NCBI GenBank assembly: GCA_026982145.1
Contig: JALSHQ010000364.1
Span: 1 to 10,280, forward strand
Origin: Gammaproteobacteria bacterium
Lineage (GTDB): Bacteria > Pseudomonadota > Gammaproteobacteria > SZUA-140
Reading direction: 5' to 3'
DNA: 10,280 bases
In this document: in pieces, positions 1 to 6,461 of the stretch
Position numbering within the stretch: the first letter of the stretch is position 1
Layout: every line of letters begins with the position of its first letter
The notes under the pieces: model-generated
Told to the model about the DNA's origin: nothing
The model's input: only the letters and a program-made list of their open reading frames with translations
The model's database searches: none
Position numbers and translations under genes: made by a program

Positions 1-1
1 C

Positions 2-154
2 AAGGGCGTGAAGGCCAGTGCCAATCTGTACTCGCTGATCGAGAGCGCCAAAGCGAATGGCCTAGAGCCCTACCCGTACCTGCGGCGTGTGTTTACCGAA
101 CTGCCACAGGCCGATAGCGTCGAGGCAATCGAAGCCTTGCTGCCCCACGCATGA
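2..154 (+). CDS. IS66-family transposase, C-terminal fragment (cut by window edge)
   Basis: The reading frame is open from base 2 and ends at TGA 152-154, giving the last 50 residues of a protein that begins outside the window. The residues read ANLYSLIESAKANGLEPYPYLRRVFTELP in two overlapping pieces of familiar sequence: ANLYSLIESAKANGLEPY and YLRRVFTELPQADSVEAIEA, ending in LLPHA. This is the short C-terminal element typical of IS66-type DDE transposases (TnpC), which catalyse cut-and-join movement of the element. The catalytic residues and the accessory tnpA and tnpB genes would lie to the left, so I cannot say whether the element is intact. The gene reads towards rnr. A terminator-like hairpin and a probable element end follow it. 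The family call is from recognition of the sequence, not a search. Confidence 0.85.
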   Translation, partial: KGVKASANLYSLIESAKANGLEPYPYLRRVFTELPQADSVEAIEALLPHA

Positions 155-155
155 C

Positions 156-190
156 AAAGCCCCGACGGCATCCATGCCAAAGGGGCTTTT
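156..190 (+). terminator. Probable rho-independent terminator of the IS66 transposase
   Basis: AAAGCCCC at 156-163 pairs perfectly with GGGGCTTT at 182-189, and the stem ends in a short T run. It starts two bases after the transposase stop codon. It would limit read-through from the insertion sequence into rnr. Confidence 0.55.
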
Positions 191-332
191 CGGGATCGGA
201 TCTGACGACGCCTTGTCATCGATAACACAACCTTCCCTGTCAGCTGGGAATCTACACCGTGACGGTATGTTGCGGCAAATAGCTTGGGGCAAGTGTGTCG
301 TTTATTAAGCGCTTACAAACCTTTGAAATTAC

Positions 333-359
333 TTGATAGCACTGGTTGTGCGTTATACT
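333..359 (+). promoter_or_regulatory. Candidate rnr promoter
   Basis: A good -10 box TATACT lies at 354-359. The best -35 candidate is TTGATA at 333-338, with a short 15 bp spacer. Both lie outside the inferred insertion-sequence end at 316. A transcript from this promoter would start at about 366-367, which is the rnr start codon itself. The -10 box is convincing; the -35 spacing is poor, so the promoter is only moderately supported. Confidence 0.45.
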
Positions 360-366
360 ACGCGCC

Positions 367-2721
367 ATGAGTAAAAAATTAGCAGAGAAAGATAAGTTTG
401 CCGAGCGTGAGGCACAGAAATACGCGAACCCGATTACCAGCAGAGAGGGGATTTTAGCGCTGCTTGATGAGTGTGATCGACCGCAAAATCGACGCGAGAT
501 TAGCGATGCACTTGGTCTGACTGAAGAGCAAGACCTAGAGGCCTTGCGCCGCCGCTTGCGTGCCATGGAGCGTGACGGGCAGCTGGTGCGTAACCGCCGT
601 GACGGCTACGCACCGGCCAGCCGCATGGATCTGATTCGAGGTCGTGTCATTGGTCATCCTGATGGCTTTGGTTTTGTGGTCCCCGATGATGGTGGTGATG
701 ATACCTTTCTATCAGCGCGCCAGATGCATGCCGTGATGCATGGTGACCGTGTATTGGTGCGTGTTATTGGACTAGATCGCCGCGGTCGTCGTGAAGGGGC
801 GCTGGTCGAGGTGCTGGAACATGCGCATCATGAAGTGGTGGGGCGTTTCGTTAAAGAGAGCGGCGTTGGCTTTGTCGAGTCGAGCAATAAACGGATCACC
901 CATGAGATCATCATCCCGGTTGAAAAACAGGGCGGTGCTGAAACAGGGCAGATTGTAGTGGCGAAAATCCTAGAGCAGCCGACGCGTCGCTCACAGCCAG
1001 TCGGTCAGATCACAGAGGTACTGGGTGATCAGATGGCGCCGGGAATGGAGATGGAGATTGCACTGCGTACTCACGAGCTACCGAATCGCTGGTCGCGTGA
1101 GGCGGAAGAGGAAGCCGCCAGTTTCGGCAGTGAAGTGCCTGAATCGTCAAAGGCGGGGCGTGAAGATATCCGTGAACTGCCTCTGGTGACGATTGATGGT
1201 GATGACTCGCGTGATTTTGATGATGCGGTCTATTGTGAAAAGGTCAGCAATGGCTGGAAACTGCTGGTCGCGATTGCCGATGTTTCTGCCTATGTGAAGC
1301 CCGATACTGTGTTGGATCAAGAAGCGTGGCTGCGCGGTAACTCAGTCTATTTTCCTGAAAACGTGATCCCGATGTTACCGGAGATCCTTTCAAACCACCT
1401 CTGCTCGTTAAACCCGGATGTTGACCGCCTCTGCATGGTGTGTGAAATGTCAATCACCCCCGGCGGCAAGCTGCGCAGCTATCGCTTTTTTGAAGGGGTG
1501 ATGCGTTCCCACGCACGCCTCACTTACAGCAAAGTGGCCGCAATGCTAGTGGATGGCGACGCAGACTTGTGCCGTGAATATGACGCACTGATGCCTCATT
1601 TGAATGAGCTATACAAGCTTTACCATGCGATGCGTAATGCACGCAGCAAGCGAGGGGCGATTGAATTTGATCGCGCCGAAACCCGTATTGTCTTTGGTGA
1701 AGAACGTAAAATTGAACAGATCGTACCGACAGTGCGCAATGATGCACATCGTTTGATCGAAGAGTTTATGATCTCGGCCAATGTGGCTACCGCGAAATTT
1801 TTTGAAGAAAATGAATTTCCGATGGTCTACCGCATTCATCAAAACCCGACCGAAGAGAAGCTTACAGATCTGAAAGTATTCCTCGCTGAAATGGGGCTAA
1901 AGCTAGGGGGAGGGGAAAAGCCTACGGCAAAAGATTATGCCAAATTGTTAGATGAAGTCCGACAGCGTGAAGATCGTCACCTGATTGAAACAGTGCTACT
2001 ACGCAGCATGAGTCAGGCAGTTTATAACCCTGAAAATATTGGCCACTTTGGATTAGCGCTTGAGGCCTATACGCACTTCACATCACCGATACGTCGCTAC
2101 CCAGATCTGCTAGTTCATCGCGGTATTCGGCATCTGATTACCGGTGGCACGGCTGATAACTTTAGATATGATCATGCCAACATGGAAGAGGCAGGTGACC
2201 ACTGCTCCATGACCGAGCGCCGCGCTGATGATGCCACGCGTGATGCGATCGATTGGCTCAAATGTGAATATATGATGAGCCGGGTTGGCCAAGAATTCTC
2301 TGGCATTATCACCTCAGTCACCGGTTTTGGACTGTTTGTGGAACTGGATGAAATTTTTGTAGAAGGGCTAGTGCATATCACCTCGCTCGATAACGACTAT
2401 TACCACTTTGACGCTAAGCGCCATGAGATGAAGGGCGAGCGCAGCGGTATGGTCTATCGCTTGGGTGACTGGATCAACGTGCGTGTTGCGCGTGTCGATC
2501 TTGATGAAAGCAAAATTGATTTTGCGTTGATGGGGTCATCAGACAACGATGATGAGAGTCCGAAAAAGCAAAAGAAAGGGGCGGGCAAAAAACGCTTTGG
2601 CAAAAAGAAAAACATGCGTGGCAAGGGCAAAAGAGTGCAGAGTCAGGGTGAAGGGGATTCAGAGGGTAAGGCGGATGATAATCCTGATGCTCCGGTAAAA
2701 AAGAGATCACGTCGTCGTTAA
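367..2721 (+). CDS. rnr: Ribonuclease R (3'-5' exoribonuclease)
   Basis: RNase R degrades structured RNA from the 3' end in the cytoplasm (mRNA turnover, rRNA and tmRNA quality control). The 784-residue product is close to the 813 of E. coli and has the full domain order: N-terminal helix-turn-helix (about 20-75), cold-shock domains from about 89 and 155, RNB nuclease domain (about 265-595), S1 domain (about 641-722) and a Lys/Arg-rich tail (about 730-784). The catalytic motif IDGDDSRDFDDA holds the metal-binding aspartates D277, D283, D285 and D286. HFTSPIRRYPDL (from residue 570) is also intact. I chose ATG 367 because REAQKYANP then sits where E. coli RNase R has REAEKYANP; an in-frame TTG at 346 lies in the promoter. 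No Shine-Dalgarno sequence precedes ATG 367. rlmB follows after 33 bp, as in E. coli. Confidence 0.97.
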   Translation: MSKKLAEKDKFAEREAQKYANPITSREGILALLDECDRPQNRREISDALGLTEEQDLEALRRRLRAMERDGQLVRNRRDGYAPASRMDLIRGRVIGHPDGFGFVVPDDGGDDTFLSARQMHAVMHGDRVLVRVIGLDRRGRREGALVEVLEHAHHEVVGRFVKESGVGFVESSNKRITHEIIIPVEKQGGAETGQIVVAKILEQPTRRSQPVGQITEVLGDQMAPGMEMEIALRTHELPNRWSREAEEEAASFGSEVPESSKAGREDIRELPLVTIDGDDSRDFDDAVYCEKVSNGWKLLVAIADVSAYVKPDTVLDQEAWLRGNSVYFPENVIPMLPEILSNHLCSLNPDVDRLCMVCEMSITPGGKLRSYRFFEGVMRSHARLTYSKVAAMLVDGDADLCREYDALMPHLNELYKLYHAMRNARSKRGAIEFDRAETRIVFGEERKIEQIVPTVRNDAHRLIEEFMISANVATAKFFEENEFPMVYRIHQNPTEEKLTDLKVFLAEMGLKLGGGEKPTAKDYAKLLDEVRQREDRHLIETVLLRSMSQAVYNPENIGHFGLALEAYTHFTSPIRRYPDLLVHRGIRHLITGGTADNFRYDHANMEEAGDHCSMTERRADDATRDAIDWLKCEYMMSRVGQEFSGIITSVTGFGLFVELDEIFVEGLVHITSLDNDYYHFDAKRHEMKGERSGMVYRLGDWINVRVARVDLDESKIDFALMGSSDNDDESPKKQKKGAGKKRFGKKKNMRGKGKRVQSQGEGDSEGKADDNPDAPVKKRSRRR

Positions 2722-2754
2722 TGCATCACTTTTTAGCTTGTCCTCAATAGCACA

Positions 2755-3513
2755 ATGAACAACACTTCTGATAGTCGCTATCTGTTTGGCATTCATGCCG
2801 TCACCGCGATGGTGGAGAAGGATGCTGCGCGTGTTCTCATGTTATGGATTGCGCGTGAGGCACAGAAAAACCAGCGCATTAAACGGCTACAAAGTCTGGC
2901 CGACAGGGCGGGGATCGCACTGCAGGGAGCGACCCATGCCAAACTCGATGCGATGGTGGCAGGTGAGCGACATCAAGGCGTTGTTGCAGAGTGCAGTGCG
3001 AAAGCCTCGCCTCAATTGGCGCTGAATATTCCTGAGCTGCTCTCTAGCCTCGATAAGGCACCCTTTTTGCTGGTGCTGGATGGCGTGCAAGACCCCCATA
3101 ACCTCGGCGCGTGCTTGCGCAGTGCCGATGCGGCGGGTGTCGATGCGGTGATCGTGCCGAAAGATCGTGCGGTGGGGATCACGCCTGTGGTCAGTAAGGT
3201 TGCGTGCGGTGCGGCAGAGCATGTGCCCCTTATTCAGGTCACCAACTTGGCACGCACGTTGCGCCAACTGCAGGATGAAGGGCTCTGGTTGTTGGGTGCT
3301 GATGAACGTGGTGAAACATCGTTGTTTGATGCTGATCTCAAAGGGCCGCTGGCGCTCGTGCTGGGTGCCGAAGGGCAGGGGTTGCGGCGCCTAACCCGAG
3401 AGCAGTGTGACCTGTTGATTTCAGTGCCGATGGCAGGCTCGGTCTCAAGCCTCAATGTTTCAGTGGCGGCCGGGGTCTGTCTGTTTGAAGCGGTTCGCCA
3501 ACGAGGGTTGTAG
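2755..3513 (+). CDS. rlmB: 23S rRNA (guanosine-2251 2'-O)-methyltransferase RlmB
   Basis: RlmB uses S-adenosylmethionine to methylate the 2'-O of G2251 in the P loop of 23S rRNA. The product is 252 residues (E. coli about 243). An N-terminal RNA-binding part begins YLFGIHAV. It is followed by a SPOUT (trefoil-knot) methyltransferase domain with all three family motifs: DGVQDPHNLGACLRSADAAG starting at D109 (with N116 and R122), LVLGAEGQGL around E206, and ISVPMAGSVSSLNVSVAAG from about residue 222 (with N234). The start ATG has only a weak ribosome binding site. It lies 33 bp after rnr with no terminator between, so the two are probably cotranscribed. The paralogue TrmH has similar motifs, but the N-terminal domain and the rnr neighbour favour RlmB. 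Confidence 0.95.
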   Translation: MNNTSDSRYLFGIHAVTAMVEKDAARVLMLWIAREAQKNQRIKRLQSLADRAGIALQGATHAKLDAMVAGERHQGVVAECSAKASPQLALNIPELLSSLDKAPFLLVLDGVQDPHNLGACLRSADAAGVDAVIVPKDRAVGITPVVSKVACGAAEHVPLIQVTNLARTLRQLQDEGLWLLGADERGETSLFDADLKGPLALVLGAEGQGLRRLTREQCDLLISVPMAGSVSSLNVSVAAGVCLFEAVRQRGL

Positions 3514-3675
3514 GCAGAGTATTATGTGTGGGGTTACTGCTTAAAATTAGTTTAGGGTTGGGATTTAAGAGTGGTGAATACTCAAAGGCAATCGATTATA
3601 ATCAACTGCTTATTTTCGATTGGCACTCGATTGAAGGGCTTGTTTGAATCGTTAGATGATTAGCCCGTTAGTAAG

Positions 3676-3751
3676 TGGTGCTCCCTAGGGGACTCGAACC
3701 CCTGTTCCCGCCGTGAGAGGGCGGTGTCCTAGACCACTAGACGAAGGGAGC
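3676..3751 (-). tRNA. tRNA-Glu (anticodon CTC)
   Basis: Read on the minus strand, the 76 bases fold into a full cloverleaf. The acceptor stem is GCTCCCT with AGGGAGC, the anticodon stem CCGCC with GGCGG encloses the loop CTCTCAC (anticodon CTC), and the T arm AGGGG-TTCGAGT-CCCCT is perfect. The discriminator is A, and the CCA end is encoded at 3676-3678. The body closely resembles E. coli tRNA-Glu(TTC), but with CTC as anticodon it reads GAG codons specifically. It is transcribed towards rlmB, so the two are convergent. A tRNA-Glu(TTC) must exist elsewhere to read GAA. Confidence 0.97.
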
Positions 3752-3821
3752 ATTGTGATAAACCCGTGCCGACCAGAAATGAAACCAATAAAATTAATAA
3801 GATAGGCCTCAGTTTTGCGGT

Positions 3822-3849
3822 ATTATACGCACCATTGTGCGATGCACAA
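3822..3849 (-). promoter_or_regulatory. Promoter of tRNA-Glu, with a symmetric -35/-10 layout
   Basis: On the minus strand there is -35 TTGTGC (plus-strand 3844-3849), a 16 bp spacer, and a perfect -10 TATAAT (plus-strand 3822-3827). Transcription would start near 3815 and leave a 5' leader of about 64 nt before the mature tRNA, to be removed by RNase P. The -35 box is half of a perfect dyad, TTGTGC-GAT-GCACAA (3835-3849), and the -10 lies in GTATTATAC (3820-3828), which is nearly palindromic. The region might therefore also fire towards pcnB, although no good plus-strand -35 box is visible. Confidence 0.6.
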
Positions 3850-3885
3850 GCCGAAACTGTGGACGGCATTTAAATAAAAAAGATT

Positions 3886-3901
3886 AGGACGAACTGTTAT
3901 T
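3886..3901 (+). promoter_or_regulatory. Shine-Dalgarno and AUU start codon of pcnB
   Basis: AGGA at 3886-3889 lies 9 nt before ATT 3899-3901. The frame is closed upstream by TAA 3875-3877, and between that stop and residue 25 of the protein there is no ATG, GTG or TTG codon in frame. The first standard start, GTG 3971, would remove the conserved segment ISENALK, so ATT 3899 is the best supported start. Confidence 0.75.
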
Positions 3902-5206
3902 AAACCCACGATTATTTCCCGCCCCGAGCATACTTTATCGCGTGCCGGCATCTCTGAAAATGCACTGAAGGTGCTTTACCGTTTAAAGGACGCTGGCTAT
4001 GAGGCGCACCTCGTAGGGGGTGGCGTACGTGACCTCTTGCTGGGGCGAGAGCCCAAAGATTTTGATGTGGCGACCGATGCTCACCCGGGGCAGATCAAAG
4101 CGGTGTTTCGCAACTGCCGCTTGATTGGCCGTCGCTTTCGTCTGGCTCATGTTCACTTTGGCAGAGAGATCATCGAAGTGGCCACATTTCGCGCGCAACA
4201 CAGCGGTGATGATGCGGGTGGTATAACAGAAGAGGGACGCATCATCCGCGATAACGTCTACGGCACAGTAGAGGATGACGCCGTACGGCGTGACTTCACT
4301 GTGAATGCGCTCTATTACAACATCAAAGATTTCTCAGTGGTCGACTATGCTGGTGGCATGGAAGATCTTGAGGCGGGTATGTTGCGCCTGATCGGCGACC
4401 CCGAAGTGCGCTACCGTGAAGATGCTGTTCGCATGTTACGCGCCGTACGCTTTGCGGCTAAACTTGGCTTTCGCATCCACCCTGAAGCAGAGGCTCCCAT
4501 CTTTGAACTGGGGCATCTGCTGCAAGAGATTGCACCCGCACGCCTCTTTGAAGAGGTGCTGAAGCTCTTTATGGGCGGCAGTGCAGTGCAGAGCTACGAA
4601 CTGCTCAGCCATTATAACTTGCTGCAATACCTCTTCCCACAGACCGCGGCGCTGCTGGAGAGTGATCAGCACGGCTTCTTTCACGCCTTAATTCTGCGTG
4701 CGATGGAAAATACAGATGCGCGTATTGCTGCAGGCAAACCGGTCACCCCCGCTTTTTTGTATGCGGTGCTGATGTGGATGCCGATGCAGCAGCGTGCAAA
4801 AGTATTGCGTAGTGACGGGATGACTGAAGTGCAGTCGATCTGCGAGGCGGGTGGTGAGGTGTTGGCAGAGCAGAGCCGTTGCGTTGTTTTCCCCAAACGC
4901 TTTAGTTTGCAGACGCGCGAGATCTGGCAATTGCAGCCGCGCCTCAAGCGCACGACAGGTAAAGGGCCATTGCGTCTGCTGGCGCACCCACGCTTTCGGG
5001 CGGCGTATGATTTTCTACTGCTGCGCGCAGAAGCGGGTGAAACGCATCAACCGTTATGCGACTGGTGGACTGAATTTCAGCTGGAAAATCCCGAGGTGAT
5101 TGCGCAGGCGGCTCAGCGTGCGGCACTTAATAAGCGCCCACGACGACGTCCGCGTAAAAAACCCGCAGCGGATAAACCGGCGGGTGGCTCAGGTGCATCA
5201 GAGTAA
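3899..5206 (+). CDS. pcnB: Poly(A) polymerase I, with a probable AUU start codon
   Basis: PcnB adds poly(A) tails to RNA 3' ends, which marks transcripts for decay. It belongs to the class II nucleotidyltransferase family shared with CCA-adding enzymes. From ATT 3899 the product is 435 residues, against about 455-465 in E. coli. The N-terminal head has LVGGGVRDLLLG and the catalytic pair in KDFDVATDA (D54 and D56). RRFRLAHVHFG, REDAVRMLRAVRFAAKLGF and RRDFTVNALYYN follow as expected. The C-terminus ends in a very basic stretch (KRPRRRPRKKPAADKP), as in E. coli PcnB; that tail, the LAHVHFG segment and the folK neighbour argue for poly(A) polymerase over a CCA-adding enzyme. The start matters: a standard GTG at 3971 would delete 24 conserved residues. 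It appears to head the folK-kinase-panB-panC cluster. The only unusual feature is the start codon. Confidence 0.93.
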   Translation: MKPTIISRPEHTLSRAGISENALKVLYRLKDAGYEAHLVGGGVRDLLLGREPKDFDVATDAHPGQIKAVFRNCRLIGRRFRLAHVHFGREIIEVATFRAQHSGDDAGGITEEGRIIRDNVYGTVEDDAVRRDFTVNALYYNIKDFSVVDYAGGMEDLEAGMLRLIGDPEVRYREDAVRMLRAVRFAAKLGFRIHPEAEAPIFELGHLLQEIAPARLFEEVLKLFMGGSAVQSYELLSHYNLLQYLFPQTAALLESDQHGFFHALILRAMENTDARIAAGKPVTPAFLYAVLMWMPMQQRAKVLRSDGMTEVQSICEAGGEVLAEQSRCVVFPKRFSLQTREIWQLQPRLKRTTGKGPLRLLAHPRFRAAYDFLLLRAEAGETHQPLCDWWTEFQLENPEVIAQAAQRAALNKRPRRRPRKKPAADKPAGGSGASE

Positions 5207-5240
5207 TCCTAAACAGGTCGTTAGTGTTGACGAGGTGAGC

Positions 5241-5792
5241 GTGCAGGGGATTGAGGTCTGGATTGGACTCGGCAGTAATCTTAGTAAACCAGCATACCAG
5301 CTTGAGCTGGCGCTGACTGCACTACAGAAGCTGGCGAAAGAAGGCGCGTTGTGCTGCTCCTCTTTTTATCTCAGCAAGGCGTTGTTGGCAGATAAAGCGA
5401 ATGAGGCGAGCGGGCAGCAGCCCGATTATGTGAATGCCGTGGTTCGATTCCAGACCACCTTGCTGCCACATGATCTGCTACTGCAACTGCAATTAATTGA
5501 GGCGACACAGGGGCGGGTGCGCGATGATGCGCAGCCTCGCTGGTCGCCGCGCACACTGGATCTGGATCTCTTGCTCTATGGCAAGCAGCAGATCGATACA
5601 CCAACATTAACCGTGCCGCACCCTGGCATCAGGCTGCGTGAATTTGTGCTTTATCCCATGGCAGAACTCTCATCGACACTCGAAATTCCAGGGCTAGGCA
5701 GGCTAAAAAAATGGGTTGAACGTTGCCCCAGACGAGGCATGGAAATTCTGAACAAGCGTAGCGAGGAACCCCGTGTTGAGAGCGCCTCCTGA
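5241..5792 (+). CDS. folK: 2-amino-4-hydroxy-6-hydroxymethyldihydropteridine pyrophosphokinase (HPPK)
   Basis: HPPK transfers pyrophosphate from ATP to 6-hydroxymethyl-7,8-dihydropterin, the step before dihydropteroate synthase in folate synthesis. The product is about 183 residues (E. coli 159). The N-terminus WIGLGSNL is typical, and the family signature RWSPRTLDLDLLLYG carries the magnesium-binding D107 and D109. PHPGIRLREFVLYPMAEL near the C-terminus is also characteristic. I chose GTG 5241 because GAGGTGA (5232-5238) is a strong ribosome binding site just before it and because the N-terminus then matches E. coli HPPK in length; GTG 5235 is a possible alternative. The frame is open further upstream inside pcnB, but that part is not conserved. 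It lies 34 bp after pcnB, and its last 20 bp overlap the kinase gene. Confidence 0.93.
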   Translation: MQGIEVWIGLGSNLSKPAYQLELALTALQKLAKEGALCCSSFYLSKALLADKANEASGQQPDYVNAVVRFQTTLLPHDLLLQLQLIEATQGRVRDDAQPRWSPRTLDLDLLLYGKQQIDTPTLTVPHPGIRLREFVLYPMAELSSTLEIPGLGRLKKWVERCPRRGMEILNKRSEEPRVESAS

Positions 5793-6423
5793 TTATATTG
5801 TTGTTGAAGGCCCCATCGGTGTAGGTAAAACAAGTCTGGCGAAAAAGCTGGCTTCGACTTTTAATACCGAATTGCTACTAGAGGGGGCGGATCAAAACCC
5901 ATTTCTCGAGCGTTTTTATCAGGATCCGAAAAGCGCGGCACTACAAACGCAGCTCTTTTTTCTGTTTCAGCGTGTTCAACAGATGGAAGCGCTGCGTCAG
6001 GGTGATATCTTTCGGTCGGTACGAGTGGCTGATTTTCTGATTGAAAAAGATCGCCTGTTTGCGCAGATCACACTCGATGACGATGAACTGCGGCTCTATG
6101 ATCAGATCTACGGCCAGATGGTGTTAGATGCCCCTTGCCCGGATTTAGTGATCTATCTGCAGGCACCGATCGAGGTTTTGATGGCGCGTGTCCTCAAACG
6201 TGGATTGGGGCACGAACGGCTGATTCGCCCTGAATATCTCAAAAAGGTGGTAGAGTCTTATGCGCGTCTGTTTCACTATTACAGTGCATCACCATTGTTG
6301 ATGGTGAATGCAGCGGAGTTTGATCCAGTCACAAATGAGCATGACTACGAATCACTGCTGGAACAAATTTATACGATTACCAGCGGCCGTCACTATTTTA
6401 ACCCATTACCAATGAAGTTCTAA
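5773..6423 (+). CDS. Deoxynucleoside kinase family protein (P-loop kinase)
   Basis: This 216-residue protein belongs to the deoxynucleoside kinase (dNK/dGK) family, which phosphorylates deoxynucleosides with ATP for nucleotide salvage. What is visible: the P-loop GPIGVGKTS at 13-21; the probable catalytic glutamate E37 in LLLEGADQNPFLERFY; the substrate-binding segment QTQLFFLFQR (58-67); the motif EKDRLFA (91-97) in the place of the usual DRS motif; and the basic LID region RVLKRGLGHERLIR. I cannot tell which deoxynucleoside it prefers. The start GTG 5773 has GAGGA (5763-5767) 5 nt upstream; TTG 5776 is equally possible. It overlaps the end of folK by 20 bp, which implies translational coupling, and panB follows after 38 bp. 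Its place inside the folK-panB cluster does not imply a role in cofactor synthesis; salvage is the family role. Confidence 0.88.
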   Translation: MLRAPPDYIVVEGPIGVGKTSLAKKLASTFNTELLLEGADQNPFLERFYQDPKSAALQTQLFFLFQRVQQMEALRQGDIFRSVRVADFLIEKDRLFAQITLDDDELRLYDQIYGQMVLDAPCPDLVIYLQAPIEVLMARVLKRGLGHERLIRPEYLKKVVESYARLFHYYSASPLLMVNAAEFDPVTNEHDYESLLEQIYTITSGRHYFNPLPMKF

Positions 6424-6461
6424 CGGGCGGCTTGTTTAAAGTTCAGGCGAGGAAATTCACC

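Larger units (their letters stand above)
1..316 (+). mobile_element. Right-hand end of an IS66-family insertion sequence
   Basis: The transposase tail is followed by about 160 noncoding bases that end in CGCTTAC at 310-316. Read from outside inwards this gives GTAAGCG, which matches the terminal bases I know for IS66-family inverted repeats (5'-GTAAGCG). On that basis the element ends at 316, and the next eight bases, AAACCTTT (317-324), would be one copy of the 8 bp target duplication usual for this family. The left end and the second duplication are outside the window, so the boundary is an inference. The insertion point lies only about 50 bp before the rnr start codon. Confidence 0.6.
3514..3898. 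other. rlmB-pcnB intergenic region holding tRNA-Glu
   Basis: This 385 bp gap contains the minus-strand tRNA-Glu(CTC), its promoter, and the pcnB leader. Between rlmB and the tRNA I see no gene and no convincing terminator. Just 3' of the tRNA on its own strand, GGGCTAATC and its partner segments (plus-strand 3636-3640 with 3662-3666, and 3647-3650 with 3658-3661) can form a hairpin, but no T run follows, so it is a weak terminator at best. TCGATTG occurs at 3616-3622 and 3627-3633, and its reverse complement CAATCGA at 3589-3595; their role is unknown. Confidence 0.6.

Noticed and set aside
252..566. 104-codon minus-strand frame over the start of rnr
   Set aside because: It is antisense to conserved rnr coding sequence and crosses the rnr promoter and the insertion-sequence end; Ser/Arg-rich translation is typical of a shadow frame.
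2887..3267. 126-codon open frame on the minus strand
   Set aside because: It lies wholly inside rlmB, whose motifs are intact, and its translation shows no recognisable family; a shadow frame.
3517..3583. GAGTATT/AATACTC inverted repeat after rlmB as a terminator
   Set aside because: The loop is 53 nt and no T run follows, so it is unlikely to end transcription.
3971..3973. GTG 3971 as the start of pcnB
   Set aside because: It removes the conserved ISENALK segment and has no clear ribosome binding site; ATT 3899 explains the data better.
5100..5240. Long N-terminal extension of folK reaching into pcnB
   Set aside because: The extra residues are not part of the HPPK family, and a strong ribosome binding site sits right before GTG 5241.
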